A DNA stretch of 64,000 nt from Eutreptiella sp. 'Long Island Sound 2002'. Taxonomy: Eukaryota > Euglenozoa > Euglenophyceae > Eutreptiales > Eutreptiaceae. The notes under the pieces were generated by a model that was given only the letters and a program-made list of their open reading frames with translations, ran no database searches and had not been told where the DNA came from. The stretch spans positions 62,593,355 to 62,657,354 of the forward strand of contig OZ038384.1 of the NCBI GenBank assembly GCA_964036045.1, in the 5' to 3' direction. The number at the start of each line of letters is the position of its first letter. The first letter of the stretch is position 1. A program made the position numbers and the translations under genes. Below, one piece after another: positions 11,046-22,259 of the stretch.

Positions 11046-11362
11046 TTGCGGAATTTTGGAAACCAGAGGCGTAAAAAGTGAATTTTTAAGGTAAGAGAAA
11101 AAGGCATGCAGAGGACAACAACAAAGAAAAAGTTTTCCAGTTCGAGAACCCCCAAAATGTGTTGCATTTTAGAGAAAAGCGGGTTAAATGGCAAAAAAAG
11201 TGAGAGCTTTTTTGGAGGAAAATCATGCATTTTTGTGGGTCATTGGGCCAAAAAGCTGAGTAGTCAAATTTGTTGGTAGAAAAAAGTAGGTAAATTCAGC
11301 AAATTACCGATACCAAATTTGCAGAGTCCCCGGTACAAAAGCGTACCTGCTTTGGCCGCCCA

Positions 11363-12535
11363 AGATGGAGGCACCATTGGACACTTGCAAAAAAAGCCAA
11401 CATCTTAGCTCACGGTGGCAGCCGTGTAGGTCCGTTTCTAGCACCTCACAGACCCTTGTATGCGACCGATGCCTCAACGCATCTCATAAAGTGCTCCAAA
11501 CTGAAATAACACAACCCCATTGCCTATTGAACCCTGGAAATCAGTTTCAAATGTGGCATGGTGGCACCATTGAACTTTTACAAAAGAAACCATCCTCTGG
11601 CTTCATTGGGGCAGCCCTCTAAGTCCGCTTTTAGCACCTAAAAGGCACCTTTCAGGACGTTCATGGTGTATTTCGGCCTTTGAGGTGCTACGAGCGGACT
11701 TAGAGGGCTTCCACCATGAAGTAAGAGGTTGCTTTCTGTTGCAAGTGTCCAATGGTGCCTCCATGCAACATATCACGCTGGTTTCAAGGGAAGAAGAGGC
11801 AATCCGCCTGAGTTATTCCCGGTTTTAGCACTTTGTGAGCACTTTTAAGGTCATCCGTGGTCAGTACGGACCTTAAAGTGAACATTGAGCGCAAGGAAAG
11901 GTCATCCATGGTGTATTTCGCTCACAAAGTGCTAAAGTCGGGAATACCTCATGCGGATTGTCGCTTGAACCCTTGAAATCAACGTCATATGTTGCAGCGA
12001 GTCACCATTGGACATTTACAAGAGAAACCAACCTCTTACTTCATGGTGGCAGCCCTCTAAGTCGGTTTGTAGCACCTCAAAGGCACTTCTCAGGTCATCC
12101 ATGGTGTGTTCCCGTCTTTGAGGTGCCGACAAGAAACTTAGAGGGCTGCCACCATGTAGTAAGAGGTTGGTTTCTTTTGCAAGTGTGCAATGGTGCCTCG
12201 GTGCAACATATGACGTTAATTTCAAGGGTCCAAGAGGCAATCCGCCTGAACTATTCCCAGTTTTGGCACTTTGTGAGCACTTTGAAGGTCATCCATGTTG
12301 TATTTCGCTGACAAAGGGCTAAAGTTTGGAATAACTCATGCGGACTGGCTCTTTTGTTTTGCAATGTGTGTCCCCGCGTTGACCCCCGGGCACTGGGGGA
12401 TGTGGGTTGCCTCTTGAACCGTTGAAATCAACGTCATATGTTGCATGGAGGCATCATTGGACATGTGCAAAAGACACCAACCTTTTGGCTCCGAGTGGCA
12501 GCCCTCTGCATCCATTCTTAGCACTTTATAAAAAC
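11363..12535. repeat. Array of alternating long palindromes (foldback repeats)
   Basis: Two hairpin types alternate. Type A has ~110-130-base arms containing GGTGGCACCATTGGAC, CAACCTCTTACTTCATGGTGG and CCCTCTAAGTCCG. It occurs at about 11540-11800 and 11980-12230, with half units at 11363-11450 and 12435-12530. Type B has arms containing CCGCCTGAGTTATTCCCGG and GCACTTTGTGAGC. It occurs at 11800-11960 and 12240-12345. The A+B unit is ~440 bp. The conserved stems with variable loops suggest a foldback or MITE-like element that was amplified in tandem. Confidence 0.75.
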
Positions 12536-13040
12536 CAGGATGCCATTTGCTCTCACAAAAGGGTACAGAAGTCAACAAAAGCTCAGAAACCTCACACCTA
12601 GCGGCTCTTAAGAAGTTCAAATCACAGTCTCTTATAGTACTAATGCACCGCTGTTAACCAGCAATAGGAAGCAGGGTGGTTGCTCCAATTCAGTATGGAG
12701 TTTGGTACCAAAGGTCACAGATTTTTTGGAGAAAGTTTGAGATTGCTGCTTTAATTCATGTACTGCAGATAGTGACTACAGAATGACGCCTTCTACTTTC
12801 AAATCGCATATTTCATGCATTTTCGCATCGTCTTTCAGCTGGGATGCAGCAAAGTAATTTGTCCCAGATCGTGCGCATTAAATGTGCTGCCAAGGGACCC
12901 TACGTCCGTTGCGCACTTATCGCACGTGTTCCGGCCCTAAACTGCACCCGACACCGCGCATTGCAGGGCCCGCAACACAATGCCCCGCCGACTAGGGAAC
13001 GGACCGGCGCATGCCAGTGCCTGCCGTCCGGCATAAGGTG
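12536..13040. other. No gene supported
   Basis: Only short ORFs without domains. Composition changes from AT-rich to GC-rich near 12840, marking the approach to the degenerate GC-rich element copy. Confidence 0.4.
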
Positions 13041-13549
13041 AGACCTTGAGGGACATGGTGGCAGGCGCGGTAGCGAAGGCGCCCGCGGCGCATGCCGCCG
13101 CCGTGCACGAACCGGCTGGCAGCTCAATCGTCTTACTCAGCGAGGCCGGCTGTGAGCCGTCCGGGCCCTGAACGGGGCGGGAGACCCCAGGCTGCTCCCG
13201 GCGATGCAACGGGTTGTGAACGCCGCGCGCCTGGCACTGCTGGACCCCAAGGCGGCCCTCTATGGGTACTTGATGGAGTGGCGCGCGTCCCACCAACCGC
13301 GTCCATGAAGAGGCCCGCCCTCAGAGCGTGCAGCAGGGACGGGGCGCTGCTGTGGAGATAGGTGGCCGACCCCTCGCCTGTTAGCCGCAGCCCCTCCCTT
13401 ATTGACTGGGGCCGGCCTGCCTCCGTACCTGAACCAGTTTTGCTAAAACCACAAGCAAACACGCAAACACGAGGCAAAACACGCACGTCTCCTGTGGCAC
13501 ATCTCGTCAGTGTGCCGCCTCCTCGTGGGGCTGCTGGCAACAAGCAAAA

Positions 13550-14230
13550 ATGCTCTACAAGTACAGAGGCTCACTGCACACACGCATGCGCACACACACA
13601 CCACCCGACGAGCAAAACCAAAGCTCAGGCACGGCTGAGCTAAGAGCACGGGCCACGTACCCACGAGGGGTGTCCGAGCTGGATGCAGCGCTGCCCCTGC
13701 TGCACCCGCCGGACGAGGACCTGGAGGTGGAGGAACTCACGATATTTCTGGAGGGCAGGGGCGAGACACAACCCCGCCCCCGCCCGACCAACCCGGTGTA
13801 TGACAGAACGAGGCTGACCCCCCCATACGCCGTCGTGTGCGACGCATTCCCCCGGAAGCCAACCTGGTGCCCCACCCTCCCCCCGGCCACCTACGCGCCT
13901 CGCAGCTGGGCCCGCCCCCACCTGTCCCCCCCCCTTTCCAGGACCAGGGGCGCCCGCCACAGGCGGCAGACCCTCTGGCAAGAGCGCCCAGGCAGCCCCA
14001 TGCTTCTCCTCGCCGTCGCGACCCGCGGGGACATGGACCAGGTCGTTGAGGACACCCCCACCCGCCTCTACGGCGCAGAGCCCGTGCCCCGCCCCCCCCT
14101 CCCGGCACCTGAGGCACATGACAGGGTACACACTTTCCTGCTGACCCAGGAGGTCACCGCCGTCAGTGGGGTCACCAGGTGCGGCTCCCCCCGGCAACTG
14201 CTGATAACCCCTGCGGATCCGGAGCGATGA
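13550..14230 (+). pseudogene. Pro-rich frame of degenerate GC-rich element
   Basis: An open frame of 226 codons. It contains a HPPDEDLEVEELTIFLEG stretch that could correspond to the helical module D of the other copies (YP-x-LT-x-D...IQ pattern), but the match is weak. The remainder is Pro/Arg-rich. A competing - strand frame over the same DNA includes a CLRC...C cluster, so strand is uncertain. Function unknown. Confidence 0.25.
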
Positions 14231-14448
14231 GCCCTGCCCCGAACTGGAAATTGTCGCGTGACGCTTGGGCTGAGTGGCTCGCCCGCCTCCCATCCAAATG
14301 CCGATGGATGGCGACTGGCCCGTGATCACCCGGGGCTATAACCACGACCCACCCACGGCACCCACGGCAGGGCCCACAGCTCACAACGGACACACTGGGT
14401 GGTGGTAGGGATGGCACGCAACACACGCCTGGCAGAGTAGCTACGATT

Positions 14449-15030
14449 TTGGACTCCGATGGCTCTCCCCGGCAGAACGACCACCTCCATCCCCCGTCCT
14501 GCTCCCGCTCCCCCGTCTCCCGGGGATGTGGGGGGGAAACCCCCGCAGAGCGGGAGGAGCAGAGGCCGGCAGAGGCCACGGTTCCGGTGGGAGTGCCGGC
14601 CGGGCAGCCCGAGGCGGCCCCCAGCGACCCTGGGCCGCCGGCCCCGGAGCCAGCGCCAGCTGACGAAGCCGCCCCCGCCACCCAGGTCGCGGACCCTGCC
14701 GCGCAGCCCGCAGGCGGGGCCCCGAACACGCTGCCTGACCGGCCATATGGGACCGCTGCCGCCACCCAAGCCAGTAAAGTCGCAGCCCCCGCCACGCCTC
14801 CCGCGCGTGGGACCGGCCCTAAGAAGGCCAAAAGTGCTTCGGCGGGCCGGCCGCAAGGAGCTGCGGTGGCCGCGAACAAGAGCAGAGAGGACGCCAAGTA
14901 CCGCGCCCACACCCAGCCCAGCTACACCCACGTGAGCCCTCCTCAAGACGTACCCGCGGAAAGGGTCCCCGGTGCCCAAGGCCGCCTTCCCCAAAGGGAG
15001 ACCACAGCCCAACCGCGCCCGGGCCCCTAG
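14449..15030 (+). pseudogene. Ala/Pro-rich frame of degenerate GC-rich element
   Basis: 193 codons of Ala/Pro-rich sequence leading toward module E, compositionally like the linkers in the 42-44 kb and 53.5-55 kb copies. No domain is visible. It is kept because its position fits the module order; the call rests on context, not on sequence identity. Confidence 0.25.
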
Positions 15031-15194
15031 GCGCACGCTGGCGGGCATCATGCTGCCGCAGCTGCAACGCCGCGTGGTCCAAGCCGCGTCCAACGGGGGA
15101 GTGGGGAACGGAGGCCACAGAGGGGGGCACGGAGGGGATGACGATTGCGCGGGAGGGGGCGCAAAGCGCCCAGGGACAGGGGCGGGGACGGAGA

Positions 15195-15425
15195 GCAAAA
15201 CAGCGGCGGAGTGGGGGGGCAGTTGCAAGGGAACGGCAAAAGCACGGGCGGCGGCAGAGGGGGGAGGGGCAAGGAAAGGACAGAGGCACGGGCGGCGGCA
15301 GGGGGGGGAAGGCGCAAGGGAAGACCAAAGGCACTGGCAGCGGCGGGGGGGGGCAGTCGCAAGGGAAGGACAAAGGCACGGGCGACGGCAGGGGGGTACA
15401 GGGCACGGTAAAGGGCACGGACAAG
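15195..15425. repeat. 45-bp tandem repeat encoding Gly/Lys-rich 15-mers
   Basis: Units beginning GGCACGGGCGGCGGCAG recur near 15195, 15240, 15287, 15332 and 15378. Because 45 is a multiple of three, each frame stays constant. One + frame (15138-16022) reads repeats of a GTGGGRGGKAQGKTK type. RGG-like repeats often bind RNA, but that is speculative here. Confidence 0.7.
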
Positions 15426-15955
15426 GCAGCAGGCAGGAGGGGGCACACAGGAGCAGGGGACAAGGGGAAGGGAAGGGACCCAAGGGCAGGGGGCGAGGGG
15501 GCGACACCGGCCACCACAGACAGGCAGACAGGGCGCAGAGGCCAGAGGGTGTGGGAAGGGCAAAGGGCACGACCTGTAAGGGAAGGACGGCGGGGCAGCC
15601 CCGCGAGCGGAGGTTCGAGCGGTGCGGTGCATCCCCCCCGGCATCCAGGAGATGCCGGTGCACCACGTTCACGACCACCACCCCATGCCCTTCTACAACA
15701 TGGACTCCTCTTTGGAAGCCCTGATCCCCGCCCCGGTTCCCCCGCCACCCCACACGGCGGCGCCCCGCACGACCCCGCCCCCGCGGCACGGGAGCCGCGG
15801 GCGGAGCCAGCGCAGATGGCAGCCGCCCCGGCGGCACAGGAGCCCCGTGCGGAGCCTGCACGTATAGCCGCCGCCCCGGCGGCGGCGGGCCCCAGGCAGA
15901 GCCGGCGCAGGGAGCTGAGGGGGCCTGGCGTCCCGCCCAGGCCCGGGACGCATGG

Positions 15956-16459
15956 GTGCGGGAGTGGGACGCTGTCCGCGACCCCCTGGGGGGCGAGACC
16001 CTCCCTGTGGTGCTGGAGGTGATTTGGTGGCTGAACTGGGCGTCCTCAGGGTACAAGAGGAAACAGCCGTTCGACACCGTGCTCCTCTGGCGGGACAAAG
16101 GGAGCCAGGAGGTGCCCCCGGGGGGTTGGTTGGCTCATGAGGCCCACAAAAGGGTCCTCCGGGCGGTAATTTGGGCAGGATGGCCTGACCGAGAGCTGGG
16201 GTGGCCGGCCTTCCTGTGGGGGGGAGCGGTGCTCTGCGTCACGGATGCATACACCAATGTCTGGTTGCCCCGGGCCCTGCGGGCCGCCCTCATCCAATGG
16301 TGCTACCACCCGAGGAACCCGCTGCCACCGCAGCCCCAGCCACCACTAAAGCAGAAGCGCAGGAGACGGCGGGTCCCACGGGCGACGCCACCTGCGGCCG
16401 AGAAGAGGGGAGACGTCCAGCCGGGGGTCTGCCCGCCCCTATCACCCAGCACCCGGTAA
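15956..16459 (+). pseudogene. Module E Trp-rich C-terminal domain, third copy
   Basis: A frame of 167 codons with a compact, globular-looking domain. It has LEVIWWLNWASS, VLLWRDKG, GWLAHEAHKRVLRAVIW and VTDAYTNVWLP, followed by a basic KQKRRRRR tail. It aligns in pattern with ALQELCRWVKWAGG...MPQAAWEALLRDAV at 56.1 kb and LWELRKWARG...MPQAAWEAMLADAL at 42.6 kb. The start codon is not informative because the frame is open upstream of 15956. Function unknown. The basic tail and its place at the end of a retroelement-like ORF suggest a Gag-like or nucleic-acid-binding role (inference). Confidence 0.5.
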
Positions 16460-17335
16460 CCGAAACCCCTGGACCCCTGACGGCGAACACAGAGGGGGGG
16501 AGGGGGCCCGCGCCACGGACTGAGCGAGCGCAAGCCTGTGACCCGTGGTGCTCCCCCCGTTAAGCCATGACCCCCTCAGCCTGAGCACATGCCCCCCCCA
16601 GCTGTCTGCGCGCCGGAACCTGCAGGGGGGCACAGCCTTCACTGGATCCATGACCTCTGACCCTGGCCGGCGCGCCAGCAATACGCGGCCCGGGCAATGG
16701 TAGGCCGCAGCGGCCGCAGACGGACGGAGGGGGAACCACCGGCTGGGCGTGGCACACGCTGGCGGCGCGAGATACTCAGGCGTGCGCTGCAACAGGGGCC
16801 CCCTCAGACCCCTGACCCACTAACCCTCCGGACCCCTCGGACTGCAACCCTTACGTACACCGCCGAGAAATGCCGCCCCTGGACGCCGAAGGAGTGGCCC
16901 GGGCCGCAACCCCGAGGCACCCATAACCACCAGACCGGCGAGGCCCCCCCAACCCGAGGGCACGCAGGATCCCACCCCAGCAGCCGGTGACGAGCAGGTC
17001 GGGCATACCAGGGCGTCAGACATGCCAAGCCACCCTGCTGCGGCCCTCCTCCCCCCCCCTCGCAAAAACCGCCACTGGCCCCAGGGCAGGCGCAGGCGCA
17101 CCACGGGCCACCGGCCCCCGCGCCACCACGCTGCACCAGCCCGTAGCAACCAGGGCGGACGGCGGGGACCCCCCCCACAAGCCATGCCCTTCCTAGCATG
17201 GGCACATACACCACCCGGCAGTTTGCACACCGGAGGACACATGGGAGCCGGCTCTGGACCCCCTCTGCCAGACCGGGAGGCAAGCCCCCCCCCCCTCTCC
17301 CCCCCCCGGAAGGGCCACGGGCGGTATCATAGGGA

Positions 17336-17480
17336 TGGTCTACAGAGTCTACAGTGGTACCATGATAGTAACCGTGTACCGGCATACGGGTATACAGGTA
17401 TAAAGGGTCTACAGATAGTCCACAGAGGTCTACAGGTTGGTATACAGGTCTGCAGGTCTACAGAGAGTCTACTGAAAGTA
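17336..17480. repeat. GTMTACAG microsatellite-like array 1
   Basis: Many degenerate copies of GTCTACAG or GTATACAG with 0-10-base spacers. The same motif forms arrays at 18383-18530 and 18600-18722. Confidence 0.75.
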
Positions 17481-18382
17481 TACGGGTAAGGTAACGGGAC
17501 CAGTTCATCCCCACCCTGAGGACAATTAGGGCAAGGTGGGGATGAATAGCACACCTCCTGAGGATAAAGAGGGCATACCCTAAAAACGGTCAAAAAGCAT
17601 GTGTCACCTGTCATTCTGACAAAAATGCAGGTTTGTAATGCATTTAATATGCTCCTCTGAAGTATTTGAACCGAACATGTGTTGTTCCTCCGTCCTACTA
17701 TCTCTTTCACACTCACTGTTTTGGCTTTCTGCACAACACTAAATCATAAAAACCACACTATTTGTTTAATGTATAATTGATTTATGTCAAACAAAATTTT
17801 GTTTTAGTTATACATTTATTTATTGTTTCTTATTTCTTTTTCGAGTGACCCACTCCTGATGTTTTGAAATCTTTTGAAACTTTACTTATAATATAAAGCT
17901 CTTGGGATCACCTGTTACATAAGGCCCCGCAAGGCTTTTTTTGGTAAGCCCTTGCAATGCGTTTTCTGGTACAACCTCGCATAGGCTTGTTCTGTAACAC
18001 CGTGCACCATTTTGTGTTCTGAAACCCTGCAATGTTTTGTTTCGTGAACCAAGCAATCTATAAAGTACCTTACATTTGCGTTTGGCAATGTTTGTTTGCC
18101 AGATGGCTGCTCAGCGGCTACCGCAACTGGCGCCAGTTGCTGTGTCAGTCAATGCAGAATATACGGCTCCATGTGCTAAGGAATGTGGGTAGGCGTATAG
18201 GGGTACATACCACTCCTCTGAGAAAACTATTGTTCCCTCCATTCAAATTTACGTTGGAGACTAGAAAAGACTAGAACTGCATGACATACATACATGATAT
18301 ACCCATCATTCCTTGCATCCATCCATCAAGAAACACGGATGTCCACCTATGGGTGCTCGCAATGCATATTGTATATAGGAGT
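17481..18382. other. AT-rich non-coding region between GTMTACAG arrays
   Basis: No domain-bearing ORF. It contains the ~26-bp repeat at 17915-18055 and AT-rich DNA around 17750-17850. Confidence 0.5.
17915..18055. repeat. Degenerate ~26-bp tandem repeat, five copies
   Basis: Consecutive units resemble TGGTAAnCCCTTGCAATGCG plus TTTTC, with clear drift between copies. Confidence 0.6.
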
Positions 18383-18722
18383 TGGATTCATGGTCTACAG
18401 TTCTACAGGTCTACAGCAAAATGTCTACAGACGCGGTCTACAGATCCGTATACCTACAGTATACAGCTAATATACAGAGGTATACAGGTATACAGGTATA
18501 CAGGTCTACAGGTATACAGTCTCCGTATACCATAAGTAGACAATCAGGTCACGAGCACCCCGGGGATTGAGGGGATACACAGTGCAAAACGTATACAATT
18601 AGGAAGCCGTATAGGGTATACAGTCTACAGGGTATACAGAGTATACAGGTGGTATACAGTTACTGTCATGGTACCAGGTATGCAGTGGTATACAGGTCTA
18701 CAGTCATCCCTCTGGGTGGTAT
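18383..18722. repeat. GTMTACAG arrays 2 and 3
   Basis: Dense copies of GTATACAG and GTCTACAG occur at 18383-18530 and 18600-18722, separated by about 70 unrelated bases. The core GTATAC is palindromic. Confidence 0.75.
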
Positions 18723-19555
18723 ACGCCACGCAGCGCGACACTCTCTGACCCCCTGAGCCAAGAGCCCCGCGCCCAACAAACGGGCACATCGCCCCGCGTC
18801 CCACACGATGCACCCTCACGCAGCCGCCACGCAGGGCCCGCCATGTCCGCGCGGCGTGCGCCCCCTAAGCGTTACCCCTCCCGCTTCTCCCATGACCTCC
18901 ACGTGCCATGGCGCGCACGCCCGCGGACCAGCGACAGACCAGGCGCGAACAAAGGCCCCCGCGCCCCCACAAAGAGGGATGAGCCAGGGCTCGGGAGGAG
19001 GGGCGTGGAGGCGGGCGGGCGCCCCCGGCCCCCCGAGGGGTGAAGGGGCCCCAGGGATGCCTGTTTAGCCAACCAGTCAGGGGCCCGGTCGGTCAGCCAA
19101 CAAGGCAACGGACCGCCCCACGACGCCCCCTTTGGGCGGCGCCAAGGCGGAAGCAGACAGACAAGAACCGGTGCAGTATGGAGGCGGCACCATCCATGGC
19201 CTGTGCAACACAGTGGAAGCCCACGCTGTTGCCCATGCAGGGGAGGCAGAGGGACGAACGAGCCACCTTCCCAGGGGCCGTGTGGCCTGGCTCCCCAAGC
19301 CCCCAACCCCCATGCCCCCCTGCTCAGCCCGAGCGACCACACCCCCAGGGCAGATGCGCAGAGAGCCGGCCAACCCCCGCCTCCCCGCTGCCCTCCTCCC
19401 TCCCCCCCCCCAACACCCCCTCGGGCGCGAGACCGCCCCGGACACACGGGCTCATCCCCGTGGGGGCGAGCGACCTGGGGCCAGGGAGGGCGACGCGGGG
19501 ACCGGGCTAACCCCCCCACACACTAGACAGGCGAAGCACGGCATCAGGGCAGGAA
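18723..19555. other. GC-rich region, no gene supported
   Basis: Long overlapping ORFs on both strands with no recognisable domain; the composition (T-poor, C-runs) explains them. It leads into the SINE-like repeat. Confidence 0.45.
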
Positions 19556-19559
19556 AAGT

Positions 19560-20327
19560 GGAGGGGCATGAACCGCCTGGAACGGCCTTACCGGCGCCCT
19601 GCACGGGTACCGCGCGAAGTGCGCATGTCGGGCCGACAAGGGGGGAGAGCGTGCACACCGCGGGTGCGCGAGCACACACACACACAAGCACACGGTGCAA
19701 ACCTGAAGGGCAACTGGACCGAGCCCCCGGAATGCACAGACCGCATGGAATGGCGTACCAGCAGGCGAAGGATAGGGACACCCGGACGGGACAACCTGCA
19801 ACACGCACCGCGAGGGGCACCAGGGAAGCGGGAAAAAGGGGGGAGGGGGAAGGAGAACCGGCACGGGTTCCGTCCCCCCTGATCTGCCGCGAGCGCCGCA
19901 CACACACGAACAGGGCGCTGCACCCGCCAAGGCAGTAGTGGGGCACAGCGCTACGCACCAGCTCGCGGCTAGACAGCCTCCGTTCGAGCCCATGGGGGTC
20001 CAACTGGCCGCAAGCAAGTAGCTCGGGCCCGGCAGCGCCGGCACCCCCGGAAACCATGCATTGGGGGGGCGACGTAGTGGCTAAGCGTGTGCAACCTAGT
20101 TGCTAAGTAACACACTGACTGGGGAGTGGCAAAATGCGGAAGCCGGGGAGGGACAGGGCTCCAGGATCCGTGAACCCCGGGAACTCCGCCACCGGGCAGG
20201 GGGCCTGTGATGAAGGGCTCCCCACTAGATCTCGGTGGGGAGGATATCACCTGGCCCAACCAGGTGGCTTCCCGGGGCCGAAAGGCTTCTAGTACCTGAC
20301 AGCTCAAACCTCAAACCTCAAACCTTA
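19560..20327 (+). mobile_element. GC-rich SINE-like repeat, copy 1
   Basis: It aligns along its length with 36770-37550. Shared blocks include the GGCAACTGGACCG area, a GCGTACCAGCAGGC block, GTTCGAGCCCATGGGGG (19982 onward) and GTGGGGAGKATATCAC. Each copy has two tRNA-like modules: an A-box-like stretch near 19934 followed by a GTTCGAGCC B box at 19982, and an AGTAGTGGCTAAG A-box-like stretch near 20070. It ends in a short (TCAAACC)n tail at 20302-20326, as SINEs often do. The ORFs across it are not conserved between copies. Confidence 0.65.
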
Positions 20328-22015
20328 CTCTGGGTCCTTCCATTTGGCTATATGCCATACTATTCTGGCTTTAGCGCCTCGTGGGTACATATGTGCCAAT
20401 ATTGGCATTTTGGCACCTCTTTCCATATTTCGTGTGCTTCAAAAGTCAGATTCAAAAATGATTACCCAATGCTTTGAACCCAAACTCTTGTTGCTAAGGG
20501 GACTTAAGGCTTTGGGTTACTTCCATGCACAAGCCCGAACCCCATCTCACTTGGTAACCGAAAATACAATTTTGGGACACGCCACTTTTGCCACAAGTTT
20601 TGCTCTTGTTGACCAAAAAGGTCCCCAACTCCTTCTCCCGCTGATTTCAGCCCCAGGTTTGTGTGTGCCCGGTATCCAAGGTTAAGGGCAATTTGCAAAG
20701 GGTACAACTACCCGCCTTAGAAAGGCTATGTCCCCATGTGTCCTTGCCTTGAGATGGGAGATACATGGGTGACCCAATTTGGGGTACGTTGCTGCTTGGC
20801 GTTTTTCGTGTGCCATTTTTCCGCTAAGGGGAAAATTAGTGGGAGGCAACCTCGAGGGCTGGTACGGGGCATAAATCTGGACCTAAGTACCATTCTATAT
20901 ACCAGTCTATAGTATCTTTATGTAGATCATTGCTCGCCATGTGCATGGAGATATGGGCTCGTGAGTGTGGGTCCCTTCGGGGAAATTTCGCTTTTTTTGC
21001 CATTTTAGGCCAAGTTGGGAAGACCATATCTGGATGCGTCAAAGGGACCTGGCCAGGAGTGAAGTGCAATGCTTGCAGCTTATGACTAAGTGTTGATCGC
21101 CCTAGGTTTTCATATTTGCTCCTTACGCATAGCCGGAGATATGCAACCTACGGTGATCCCGTGTCCTCCAGTTCTGCCTCTTGTGCTGTTTTGTGCCCCG
21201 TCGCGTGACCATCCCCTGGAAGGACAGCAAGTAGCCAGTGGGACAGCAAGCCAAGCCCCACTGCACAGGGTCAAAGGGAGTATCAAGGGACATTGCATTG
21301 AAGCTTGGCTCAACGAGATTGCCATGAAAGCCTCGCCTGGTGTTAGCCCAAAACGGATGGTTTTGCAAATTTTGGCGTCCTGATCCCACTTGGTGACCCC
21401 ATGGCTCCAGAACGGCGCGGAATCTGAAGGACTCAAATTGCTTAGGGCCCTTAATGGGTTGGTACTCGAAGGATAAAGGGTTGGATGCTTCACCACTGCC
21501 CTCATATGGGCCGAGCGGTGGGTCAATTGCGCACTTCTCTGAGCCAGAATCAAGTTGGTCTGAAACAGCCCACTTTCAGCCCCCAAATTCTTTGGGATAA
21601 TGGCGGGGCCATATCCGCGGCTCAGAGGGGAGTTGCAACCAGCCATTGAAGGAGCATAGGAGCCCATTAGGTCCCATGACCTCACTCCTGGCTGGTGGGG
21701 ACGCTCCTCCCTGGGCAGGGTTCTAGGGTCACTTCTGGGCAGGTCCATGGCCTGTGTTTGAGCCCCAGCACCTGCGTGCCACTAAGGAGGGGGGGCTGGG
21801 GTTGGGATATGGTATGGGACTAAGTATTTTTTGTCCTTGGGCGCCCTTACCCCAGTCAGTGGCTTAACCCATCTGTGTGTACATACCTTGGTGTGTTGAT
21901 GTACATACTTTCGTTTTGTTGCAGAGTGGCAAGGATCCTAGAACGCTTTGCTGCATGAGGATGCCCTGAAAGCGCAGCGCTTTGCCTGCCTGCTCGCTGT
22001 CGTGTCCGCCCCAGC
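20328..22015. other. No gene supported
   Basis: Moderate GC content, with a few ORFs under 215 codons that lack domains (the longest, 21110-21748 on the - strand, has none). No repeat was noted. It could be ordinary intergenic DNA. Confidence 0.45.
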
Positions 22016-22255
22016 GTGACCCATGGACAGGCCCCCGACGGCAACGCGTCAGGAGCACAGCGCCACACCGCATGATGCAACACACCACAGCACCACACAG
22101 CACCAAAGAACACCACATGGCACACAGTAGCCCACAAGAGCACAAGGCAGGGCAGACAGCACAACACACACAGCAGAAAAATAAGACCTACCACTGCAGC
22201 GAAAGGCAGAGCGCCACGAAATACGGCACAGTAGCCAGCACGGAGCAGCATCACT
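22016..22255. repeat. CACCACAGCACAAC-type low-complexity block
   Basis: It is made of short GCAC/CACA/ACACC words and almost lacks T. It ends in an AAATA-containing stretch and CAGCACGGAGCAGC, which is also found at 32690-32706. The block at 32690-32900 has the same features, and 830-1015 is similar. Confidence 0.55.
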
Positions 22256-22259
22256 TTCT

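Larger units (their letters stand above)
13040..17300 (+). mobile_element. Degenerate third copy of the GC-rich multi-ORF element
   Basis: Module E (15956-16459) is recognisable by alignment with the copies at 42.6 kb (-) and 56.1 kb (+). Upstream there are Pro/Ala/Arg-rich open frames in changing phase (13550-14230, 14449-15030) that resemble the low-complexity part of modules D and E. A frame near 13200-13310 (start MQRVVNAARLALL) looks coding but is unassigned. Frequent frame changes and long overlapping ORFs on both strands make individual gene calls unsafe. The RNase H core is not recognisable here. Confidence 0.5.

Noticed and set aside
14326-16098. 590-codon ORF on the - strand
   Set aside because: It lies opposite G-rich 45-bp repeats and module E. 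Its text is Pro/Leu/Cys-rich as expected from antisense of GC-rich DNA, and it contains no domain.
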